Shown here: positions 51,098-61,403 of the stretch, piece after piece | Position numbering within the stretch: the first letter of the stretch is position 1 | How the letters are laid out: each line of letters starts with the position of its first letter | Assembly: GCA_008828725.1 (NCBI GenBank) | Contig: MEHQ01001097.1 | Location: 146,218-210,217, forward strand | Origin: Saccharina japonica | Lineage: Eukaryota > Sar > Phaeophyceae > Laminariales > Laminariaceae | DNA length: 64,000 nucleotides | Direction: 5' to 3' | Program-made: the position numbers and the translations under genes | The notes under the pieces: model-generated | What the model was told of the DNA's origin: nothing | Databases searched by the model: none | Seen by the model: only the letters and a program-made list of their open reading frames with translations

Positions 51098-52485
51098 TGC
51101 TCTTCGTAGATGTTTTGCAGTGATATCTATCAGACCTATCCGACATACATGGGTACGGCCATGAACAACAACAGATACTTGGCCGTGTGGAATCCTTCCC
51201 GAAAAAGCGACTTTAAGCACGCCACTCAAATCAAAATAAAAAACGATGGACAAGGCACGAAAAATCGTCAGGAAAGCGACTTTTCTTTTTCCCTCTGGGA
51301 ATCGTTGCAAACGAAAACGGCCGGCGAATCGCTGCCGCCTTGGTCCTCTTCAACGCAGCAATTCTCAGCGCTTTATCAAAAACAGGGCAATCTCACATCA
51401 ATACTCCCGGCAGATAGTACCACCTTTTTTTGTGCAGTTGGGTTTGGGCTCCTTTTCATCTTCAGGAATGTTATGGGTTTCTTAGTCTAAAAGGCATTAT
51501 CCCAGAGTACATTTCTGATATCACCATCTACGATGCCATACACGAGAAACAACACTTAGCCCCACCAAGTAACCGTCCCATACTCTTCGCAAATGATTTG
51601 AGGTGAAATGTATCAGACATATCAAATGTGCGGTACGATTTATGAATGGTATTGCCACAGATAACTGGCCATTTATAATCCTTTTACACCGAAACAACTG
51701 TTTCAAGTTCATTCCACAAAAAAACAATAGACAAGGCTCGTACAAATTCGTCGGGAAAATGGAATCTTCATTTTTCTTCGGGGGCAGCGTTGGGGAAAAA
51801 AGCGGCGGGTGGATCTCGGGGGGGTTGTTGTCTTGGTTCTTTCACCACAACAATTTCCCGCACTGCCTGAAAAGCAGGGCAATCTCACACGAAGGGCCCC
51901 TCTCTGTAGATAGTACCACACCATATTTGCGCAGTTGGGATTGGGCCTTTTTTCAGCTCAAGCTACAGTAGGTTATTATGGATTCCTTTCGCAGTTCAAA
52001 ACACTTTCCAGATCCTTATTACTTGTTACGACAACACTACGAAGAATATTCAACGCCTACTATGCCATAATAAACGAGAAACGACGGCCCCGCTAAGTCC
52101 TAACTGTCCCATGCTCTTTCGTAGACACTTCGCAGTGGTATCTATCAAACCCGTCAGATACTACAGGTACGACTATGGACAATAGATACCTGGCCGTGTG
52201 GAATCCTTCCCGAAAAAAACTACTTTACGCATGCCATTCTCAAAGAAAAAGCGACGAGCAAGGCATAAAACAGTCGTCGGGAAGGCGACTTTTCCTTTTT
52301 CCTCGGGGAATTGTCGCAAACAAAAACGGCGGGTGAATCGCTGCCTTGGTCCTTTCAATGCAGCAACTCCCAGCGCTTTCTCAAAAACAGGGCAATCTCA
52401 CATGAATACCCCAGCAGATAGTATCACCTTTCTTTGTGCAGTTGGGTTCGGGCTCCTTTTCATCTTCAGGAAGGTTATGGTTTTC

Positions 52486-52962
52486 CAACGACTATGGGAA
52501 GCATTATTTTTGGGCTCCAGGAAGTGATTTCTAGGCCCAATATACCCGTTTTACTCCGTTGGACAGTCAAAAACACCGATACACTCATGAAGATCCACCC
52601 CGTAGTTTTTCGAGGGCTTTCTGGAGCAGTTCTCCGTTTTTCTAGGGTCTCGTTTTGATTTTTGGCGCAACTAATCAGTTTCCAGAAATAAGGCTTGTTG
52701 GTCAGAACTGGGGCCAAAAATAATGGATTTTTGAGGATTTTTGGCTAAAAATCATCATGTCCTCAGAACTGGCAACTTGGACGAACAGTCAAACTACGAC
52801 CCTGGAGAAACGAAAAAGTACGTCAGAAAGCTCTACGAAAACTACGGGGAGCATCCTGACGAGTCTATCGGTGGTTTTGGCCGTGCCGCCGAGTAAATCG
52901 CGTATTTTTGGCTAAAAAAACTCAGTTCTGAGGGCCCAAAAATAATTTTCCCATAATAGTTG
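52486..52962. mobile_element. 477-bp MITE-like element with inverted ends of about 30 bp
   Basis: The left end CAACGACTATGGGAA...ATTATTTTTGGGC is mirrored by GCCCAAAAATAATTTTCCC...AGTTG at the right. It interrupts an A monomer between GGTTATGGTTTTC and TCTTAGT, which are joined in its sisters. The target-site duplication is unclear, so I do not assign a superfamily. No transposase is encoded. Confidence 0.65.
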
Positions 52963-54177
52963 GTCTTAGTCCACAAAAACCATTCTTCCGGACAGAGTGT
53001 GTGTCTGATGTCACAATATCTACTACGCCATACACGAGAAACAGCAACACGTAGCGCCGGCAATTAACCATTCCATTAGTGTGAACCGTATCAGACCTAT
53101 CAAATATGTGGTACGGCTATGAAATATATGACCAATAGATAACTGGCCTTATACCGAAAACACTATTATTTTAGGCTTATACCACAACACATCGACAGAC
53201 AACACACACACATTCATCGGGAAAGGGAATCTTCATTTTTCCTCGGGGGCATCGTTGGAAAAAAAAAAAAAAACGGCGGGTAGATCTCGGGGGGATTGCT
53301 GTCTTGGTTCTTTCACCGCAACAATTTCCCGCACTGCCTAAAAAGCAGGGCAATCTCACACGAAGGACCTCTCTTTGTAGATAGTACGACACCATCTTTG
53401 CGCAGTTGGGATTGGGCATTTTTTCAGCTTAATAAGCTAGGTTATTATGGATTCCTTTCGTGGTCCAAAACACTTTCCAGATCATTGTTACTTGTTACGA
53501 CAACACTACGAAGAGTATTCGACACCTATTACGCCATAATAAACGAGAAACGACGGCCCCGCTAAGTCGTAACCGTCCCATGCTTTTTCGTAGACATTTT
53601 GCAGTGATATTTATCGGACAGATCCGTCAGACGTGGGTACGACTATGAACAACAGATACCTGGCCGTGTGGAATCCTTCCCGAAAAAGCTACTTTAAGCA
53701 TGCCATTCTCAAATAAAAAGCGATGAACAAGGCATAAAAAAAATCGTCAGGAAAGCGACTTTTCTTTTTTCCTCGGGGAATCGTTGCAAACAAAAACGGC
53801 GGGCGAAACGCTGCCTTGGTCCCTTCAACACAGCAATTCCAAACGCTTTATCAAAAGCAGGGCAATCTCACATGAATACCCCAGCAGATAGTACCCCCAT
53901 TCTTTGTGCCGTTATGTTTGGGCTCCTTTTCATCTTCAGGAAGGTTATGGTTTTCTTAGTTCAAAAGACATTCTTCCGGACAGAGTATATGAGTCTGATG
54001 TCACTATCTACTACGCCATAAACGAGAAACAACAACACGTAGCGCCGGCAATTAACCATCCCATCCTCTTCGCAGATATTTTGCAGTGAACCGTATCAGA
54101 CCTATCAAATATGTGGTACCTGGTACGATTTATGAATTATATGACCAACAGATAACTGGTCATTTACAATCCTTATT

Positions 54178-54300
54178 TTTTTCGGGTAAGTTAGCCTGCG
54201 ACCACGGGAATCGACCGTGTCAAGTGTTGGATTAGTACGGACAGATGGAGGTACCGGATAGAGAGACGGGCACGGTTTTTAATGTGAAGACAACAACAAC
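54178..54300 (+). other. Insert resembling the 3' half of a 5S rRNA, in a B monomer
   Basis: GTCAAGTGTTGGATTAGTAC followed by GGACAGATGGAGG resembles the TTGGATTAGTACTTGGATGGG stretch around the C box of 5S rRNA genes. The 5' half of a 5S gene is not seen. It may be a 5S pseudogene or a piece of a 5S-derived SINE, and chance similarity is possible. Confidence 0.25.
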
Positions 54301-55600
54301 ATACATACGACCAAAAAAAACTATTTTGAGCTTATACCACAAACGATCGACAGACAGCACACACACACAAATTCGTCGGGAAAAGGGAATTTTCATTTTT
54401 CCTCGGGGGCATCGTTGGCAAAAAACGGCGGGCGAATTGTTGTCGTCTTGGTTCTTTAAAAACAACAGTCCCCCTAAATTCCTAAGAAGCAGGGCCAGTT
54501 CACATGGAATCTCCCAGTAGATCGCACCACCTTTCAGTCCCACCTTTGTATGGTTGGAATTGGGCGTTTTTTTCTCGCCTTCAGGTAGGTTATGGATTCC
54601 TTCGTAGCGCAAAAGACTTTCCAGATCAATTCATTGCTTGTTACGAGAACGCTATGATAAGAGTATTCAACACCTACTATGCCATAATAAACGAGAAACG
54701 ACCGCCCCGCTAAGTAATCGTCCCATGCTCTTTCGTAGACATTTTGCACAGTGATATCTAATAGACCTATCGGACATGGACACGACTATGAACAACAACA
54801 GATACTTGGCCGTGTGGAATCCTTCCCGAAAAAAACTACTTTAAGCATGCCACTCTCAAAGAAAAAGCGACGAACAAGACATAAACAATCGTCGGGAAGG
54901 CGACTTTTCCTTTTTCCTCGGGGAAATGTCGCAAACAAAAACGGCGGGTGAATCGCTGCCTTGGTCCTTTCAACGCAGCAATTCTCAGCGCTTTATCAAA
55001 AACAGGGCAATCTCACATAACTATCCCAGCAGATAGCACCGCCTTTCTTTGTGCAGCTGGGTTCGGGCTCTTTTTCACCTTCAGGAAGGTTATGGGTTTC
55101 TTAGTCTAAAAGGCATTATCCCAGAGTACATTTCTGATGTCACTACTATATCTATGATGCCATACATGAGAAACAAGACGTAGCCCCGCCAATTTACCGT
55201 CTCATACTCTACGTAGATATGTTGAGGTGAAATGTATCAGACCTCTAAAATATGTGGTACGATTATGAATGATATGACCAACAGATAACAAGGCAACTAA
55301 GAATCCTTGCCGAAAAAATATTTTAAGCTTAAACCACAAAAAAGCGATAGACAAGACATACAAATTCGTCGGGAAAGGGGATTCTCATTTTTCCTCGGGG
55401 GCATCGTTGGAAACAAAAGCGGAAAAAAAAGCGGCGTGTCTTGGTTCTTTCAAAACAACGATTCCCTGCACTTTCTAAAACGCAGGACAATCTCACACGA
55501 AGGACCCCTGTCTGTAGATAGTACCACCATCTTTTCGCAGGCGTGTTTTAAGTTTTTTTTTCAGCTTAAGCTAGGTTATTATGGATTTATTAGTCTAACC

Positions 55601-57580
55601 GTCACGTACCCCTCCGAAGGGAGATGTCGTATCTTATATAGACCGAAAGCCGCTGTCGAAGCCGCCGTCGAGTGTGATGGCGGTTTCTCGTCGTATATTG
55701 CCCCGCTGTTTGTTGTTTCTCACCAGGCACGACGCAGCCGTTCTTAATTCGTTTTTTAGTCAAACCACGAGAGTGTGAGGTGGGGATGGTGCAAGGTGAT
55801 GATCATCTTGCCCGACTGGCCACAGTTTACTCGCAAGGAACACATGCGTCACTACGAAACGGCACTCATATGAATGCCCCGGGAGGTCTGGCGTACAACT
55901 GCTTCAACTTGAGGAATAAAACTTGTACGCACCTTCGTATTTATTCAGATCACTTAGAATGCTAACCTGGATACCAAAACGCAAATTCGAACATCTGTTG
56001 AGACAGTAGGATGCAAGCCAACGATGAGGTGCAATCTCGTGATGAATCTTACATATAGGTATACGGTTGATGGATTGTTCATAGAAATGACACACCATTA
56101 CATTAGCCCATCCTGAATATTCGCAGATGCATATCACACGACGATATAGGGACGGCTACTGAAGACACCATAAACTCGGAAAAGGGGTCGAAGATAAAGC
56201 TATTGAAAACAACGAAAGCCCAACGAAACTATAGACCAACCCACACCTCGTAAATTAGGCTAAGACGCCTCTGGTACGAGTTAAACCCTTTGGTTTTGAT
56301 GTTAAGGGGAGTGGGGGGGGGGGGTGTACTCATGTCGTGCACGGCCGTAGTCATATGACCATAGACCCTCGCATCCCTACAACGCCGGGACGGAGCACGT
56401 TGGGTTTTCACCAACCAGGCAAGTGGGGGGGGGGGTCTTACTGACGAAGAAGGTAGCTGGGTTCAAAAGCAAGTCGACAGCGCGGTAATCGCACGTTGTA
56501 GTATACTACCCGGGAAAAAACATCAAGGAGGGATGGGCAACAGTGGGCGCGAAAGAGCTAATCGTGTCCATTCGTGGCACAAGCTGACGACAAAAAGTGG
56601 AAACGCCTGGGCAGTAAGAGACAATCAAGGAAGCCAAGGAAAAAGCGGGTGCACGGGACCAAACCGCCGATAGGCTTATGACGGTGCGCCCAAACCAGGA
56701 GTTCAAGTCATAAATAAATGAAGAGGTAAGACACAGACGGGTAGCCTACAACGACTTATAACTTCCTGTCTGAGACCGGGGATCGTACTGAAAACCAGGC
56801 AAAGGTGAAACGAAACTTGAAACCGTATTAGGAAAAACCGACACGAGCTTTAATATTGAGTATCCCACGAAGAAGCCCGCATCAACTTAATATGGGAAGA
56901 ACACATTGAGATCCTGCGTGTTCGAATCCTGAACAAAAAGGAAGGAGAGTCAAACAGATAAACAGGATACTGGGCAGTCCTGTGTACTCTAGTCCGACAA
57001 GAGAGACCACACGAAAGATAATATGACTGGAGGTAATGTCCTGTATGTTCTAGTTCGAAAAAGAGAAAAACAAAACACACCGAAGATAATGAAGGAACAA
57101 CACAAAGGCTAACCCTGAAGGTACAATAACACTTTTGGTTGCAGGCTTGCGGTTCGAACGAGGCAAGCGAAACGTCAGGTGTCACGTGGAATTAAAACAC
57201 AACACAAACGCAGATCAAAGATAGCGGGCGTGAACATTGTTATGGTCTGCGAAGAAACACTACAATCAAACACATTCGCTACCTGTGAGCTGTTGCTGAT
57301 TGGTCGAGGCAGATGGGAAAGGGCTCCGAGAAAGGAGGTACGGAGGGTGGGGGTCCACGGGGTTCACCAGCATTCCGCAGTACGCCGCGCGTCAGTCCTC
57401 CGGCCTGATGACGCCGAAGGTACGAGGATCCTTGGAAGGCGTTCCTTGAAGTGGTGTAGAACGGCGGGAGATTGATCGTGATCGGGCCCGGGTTGTCGAG
57501 GAAGCGAACAATGTAGGAGCCGGCTGAAGAGTTGTCGGTCGAGGTGCGAGGGGCTATTTTGCCCAACCCCCAGAGAACAT
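55601..57580. other. Unassigned region with one inverted poly-C repeat
   Basis: The satellite ends near 55,600. No gene is recognised up to the LTR-like piece at 57,581. GTTCGAATCC near 56,925 resembles a pol III B box but has no convincing partner. Confidence 0.45.
56310..56437 (-). repeat. Poly-C-tailed short dispersed repeat, subfamily 1, inverted copy
   Basis: The reverse complement gives TGCCTGGTTGGTGAAAACCC, CGTCCCGGCGTTGTAGGGATG and GGTCATATGACTACGGCC, with the tail showing as a G-run on the plus strand. G-runs lie at both ends. Confidence 0.8.
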
Positions 57581-57880
57581 TGTGTAATGTATTACGCATT
57601 AACAGAATCGTTACATGTGTTGAAGCTCATTGGCGTAGGTTGCGCTGCACTTAGATCATATTGCACCGCATATTTTGCGTAATCAGATACATGCGAGTAC
57701 AGGTCTTGTGTGATTATCGACCTCAGTTCTTCTTCCGCCCTACCCTGAAATTGCGACGTGCTTCGTTTATCTTTCCTTGGTTGGGACAACTAGCTCTACC
57801 TAGGGGCTCTACTGCATTGGCACAGGACAAGTGACCGTAGGTATACCATCAAGTTGATTTATTGTGATGTGAAGACATTA
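57581..57880 (+). mobile_element. Orphan Copia-LTR-like fragment
   Basis: From TGTGTAATG through CATGTGTTGAAG, TGACGTGCTTCG-like words, GGGCTCTACTGCATTGGCAC and ACCATCAAGTT, this follows the LTR at 42,832. Its last third does not match, and no Copia internal region adjoins. It is an old fragment or partial solo LTR. Confidence 0.5.
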
Positions 57881-59560
57881 AGACAATGTACTTTGGCGAG
57901 CATTCGGTTCTCCTCTGTTGGACTGCAGCTGTGGTATCGTCCACACACGCGCAGGCACCTGTTCTATTGTAGCACTTGCATCCGTCCTTGCTGGCTGCTA
58001 CACACAGGTAGCACACAGGTCTACATAATATTGACTTATTGCCAGTCTTGTAGCAGGGTTGTGCCCCGATAGGAAGAGTTGGAGAGCAGACTCGGCGAAG
58101 CCAGAGGGTGCGCGGGACGAGGTTGTACGCGAGAGCGAGGAATATGTCGCTCCGGGGCCACGATAGCTCGCCGTGAGCGGCCCCGATATGCATCTGGCGG
58201 TATTTGGCCTGGTGGTGCTGTGAAGGGGTGCCCAACCAATACCGAAGGATGTGAAGCCGGTGGTGTTTTAGGTTCCGTTCGTGTTCCCAAGAAGGGTTGA
58301 GGAACCCCGCCCTGTGTGTTTCGGGCATGACGGCGAGGACGCCGCCCCGGCCGCGTTTGAGCTGTTGTGCCGAGATCTGGTCGACCTCGAGGCGTTCCGG
58401 TGGCAGTGATATGTGTCGAGGCTGACGTGGAAGGGCGGGAACTTGGTGGAAAAGGAGTTAATACGTCCTTGGTGGGGTCGGCCGGGAGGCGCCTTGGCAG
58501 GTCGTGAGTGACATCGGGGTTCCGGCAAGGCTAGATGAAGAGCGGAGACGCTGTGCGTGGAGTCGAGTCCAGGCATGTCGGACGGAAGGTCGGAGTATAG
58601 GACCTTCTCGTGAAGGAACCGTCCTTCTGGAATGGCGGAGGCCGGTGCCGGGCCCTCGGTGAAGATCTTGAACGGGCATATCCAGTTGTTTGAGAGTTTA
58701 GTCTTGGGAACGGTGGCGTCGGTGCCTTTCCTGACGCCTTGACGAATGGTAGCAGCGGTGTTGTAGATCCACGTTCAACGGTCGATGGAGAACGGAGAGG
58801 AAAGGCGGAGAGCGTCCATGATGGGGGCATTGCGGCGGTTGAGACGCGATACATACGTAAATGGTGTGGAGTTCCCGGACAGCGCGGTAGGCGCGTTATT
58901 GGCGGGCTGTGGCGAAGTCGGTGAACGCCAGCTGATCCCGGTTGAGGCTTTGATGTCCGGCAATGTTGGGCGGGTCGAAGATGGCGAGGGGGAGGCGAGG
59001 AAGGCGGCCCATGTGTACTTCATTGGGGGTCAACCCAGTGGCGGCACTGCCGGAGTTGTTGTAGGCGCTCTCGACGCGCGGGAGTTGTATTTCCCAATCG
59101 GTTTGTTGTTCGTGGCCGACCATGGGGAGCATTAAGGCCATGGTGTGGTTGATGCGCTAGACGCCGTCGTTGGTGAAGGGGTGGTAGGAGCTTGTGGCGA
59201 TTCTTTTGATGCCGAGGCGCTCGTATAGGGCGCAGGAAGTTATGGAGCAGGATGGGAGAACGTCGTCCGAACGCAAGGTATCGGGGCAGCCCTAAAGAGG
59301 GATACAGCGCTCGGCGAGGAAGTCGGTCGTGCCGGATGCGCTGAACTTAACCTCAGTAGCTGCATATATGTCGGCGAGGCGACTGAATCGGTCGGTGAAA
59401 TGGAGGACACAGATGTTGCCCCGAGGTGTGATGGGTAGGGAGCTGAAATAGTCGACGCTACAATCACCGGTCTAACCAGACCCGCAATGAATACATTCTG
59501 CAATGCATCTCCTTTCTTCTCTAGGGTTATCTTGGTATTTGGCAGACTAATTTCCTAGCG
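57881..59560 (-). mobile_element. Broken Ty3/Gypsy remnant: integrase core and C-terminal part
   Basis: Read on the minus strand, RVESAYNNSGSAATGLTPNE followed by VHMGRLPRLPL (near 59,090-58,990) is the hallmark of the Ty3/Gypsy integrase C-terminal half. Integrase-core-like sequence precedes it at about 59,460-59,250. Further 3' pol sequence may extend to about 58,000. Protease, reverse transcriptase, gag and LTRs are not recognised. It is a fossil with several breaks. Confidence 0.7.
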
Positions 59561-59789
59561 CGCTGCGCCGGATACCACACACCATCGAGTTGTGGTCTGA
59601 TAGACGAGTTCCGCTTGCTCGTCCGCTCTAGCTACAAAAAGATCTCCCGCTATGTTCTGTAACTCTGCTTCTGCATTTCGATTGTTCATCCTGTGATTTT
59701 TGTACATGCGATTGCACACATTGTTGCTCTGCTTATATCTTGGTACACACTCGTTCGGCGAAACACTGCTTAGAGCACGCACCGCACCA

Positions 59790-61265
59790 CAATGGACACA
59801 CGAGAAACTAACGATCAGCTTTATCAGGGTCTACAACACGTAAATTCCCAACAGGTTTTGACCCTCGATTCTACGCAGGGCGCAAAACAAGAAGAGAAAA
59901 TGAAATATTGGTCGGAAGAACAACGCAAGGAACGTCGGAACACCACCACCAGAAGAATAATATTTACAGTCGCGACTGCTGTACGAGTACAAGCCACGAG
60001 GATTTGAAAATGGGACAACAAGAACCTCGAGCGTGTGAAGGTGAAACATGGAGTCCACAAACATCACGACGCTCACCAGAGACATCCCGAAGTTCGATGG
60101 AACACCAAGATTTGTTCAAAACTGGAAGTGCTCAACGAGAGCGATGCTTTAGCTAGCTCTTCCAGGGACGTTCGAAATTCTGAATGACCAAAAGAGACCC
60201 CAATACATTTATACGCAGGTACCCCATCGAAGCACCATGGAAACCCCGGTGCACAGCGTAGAAAAAGCTGACGGGGACGACACAGACAACGTTCAAGAAC
60301 AGCAAGGCCTGGTGGAAGAACTGCAGGAAGCAGATGGCAGTCCAGTCCTCTATATCGTAGCCACGATGTATCGTCTCCGAACTGATCGTGGCAATGTGCG
60401 AGCTGACAGTCCTGCGCTGGCGACCACACAACCGTCAACCTGCTCAACAACAGCCACAGGCCTCTCATACCGAAGGGGAAGCAGAAGTTTGATCTCCACT
60501 CAGCATGGCGGAGTACATAAAGTGGGATCGCACCAACGCTGCACTGTTCAGTGTTCTGTTTTTAATAACAACGGGACCGACAGGGAGCCTTATGTTTAAG
60601 CTCGAGTCCAAGATCAGAAACAAAACAAATGGACAAAAGGCTTGGCGAGCGCTACTCGTCAAGTACGAAATAATCTCCCCATAGCGTCATCGCACGCTGA
60701 TGACGAAACAAGACAGCTCAAAGACGGCGGAAGGGGAAGATCCTGATGTGTTCCTCGTTCAAGTCGATCGACTAGGAGATTATTTCGAGACATGGGTAAA
60801 CCCGTTACGAAGCATCGAGCGATGGGTATCGTATCATGTTATCAGGTATGAGGAACGAGTTTGAGCTGGTCCGACTCCAAGTAATGAACGACACCAAGTC
60901 CTCGCTGGGTGCTCTCAAATTCACTATGCGAAACATGTACGTGAACGCGCTACACACGTCGGGACGCACAGGAAGAGGATCAACAACGTCTGCCGATACA
61001 GCCAAATATGAGGCAAATCTGGACTAAATGCCACTCATGCAGCAAAATAGGACACAACAGAGACATTTTCAAAGGGAGTGCACGACGAACAAGAAGAAGA
61101 ATGCCAACGCACCGAATGCCCACAGCCAAGAAGACCAAGCCTATGAAGGAAGAAGAAACGTCCAAAGTCAAATGGTGTTCACTTCATACCACGTCTCACA
61201 ACGATGCTGAATGCAAGGCACAAGCAGCTGGGAAATTAACACAAGAGTCACCTGCACAGTAGACT
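59790..61265 (+). mobile_element. Broken Ty1/Copia gag remnant, plus strand
   Basis: Gag-type words are IPKFDGTP near 60,085, WDRTNAALFSVLF near 60,530 and KAWRALLVKYE near 60,640. A knuckle-like region KCHSCSKIGHNRD follows near 61,025, and then WCSLH...HNDAEC near 61,170, the same second Cys/His motif as in the element at 42,832. LTRs and pol are not recognised. It is a fossil with several breaks, clearly more decayed than the 42,832 copy. Confidence 0.65.
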
Positions 61266-61403
61266 CAAGGAAAGGGCCACAGCGCCAAAACTGCAACCCA
61301 GGAAGAAACCCTGCTCTCCTAGCGCTGTAGACTGGCGTTGCTGGAAGTCCACGGCGAAGTTGGCATTGCCGTTGTTGGTCTGCTTCATTGGAGTTCGCAC
61401 TCG

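Larger units (their letters stand above)
49641..55600 (+). repeat. Main A/B satellite array: about ten alternating monomers of 475-540 bp
   Basis: Counting from the landmark near CTTCGTAGA...TTTTGCAGTG, monomers begin at about 49,805 (A), 50,299 (B), 51,108 (A), 51,591 (B), 52,114 (A), 53,076 (B), 53,588 (A), 54,070 (B), 54,738 (A) and 55,211 (B, cut). Type A carries GTGTGGAATCCTTCCCGAAA and CAGCGCTTTATCAAAA. Type B carries CATTTTTCCTCGGGGGCATC and ACACTTTCCAGAT...TTACTTGTTACGA. The strict alternation gives a higher-order period of about 1 kb once inserted pieces are removed. No reading frame is conserved between monomers. Confidence 0.88.

Noticed and set aside
49641-55600. Satellite monomers as a tandem gene family
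   Set aside because: No reading frame is conserved between monomers of the same type; the apparent open frames differ from copy to copy.
56900-56940. GTTCGAATCC as a tRNA gene
   Set aside because: No A box, acceptor stem or anticodon arm can be paired with it.
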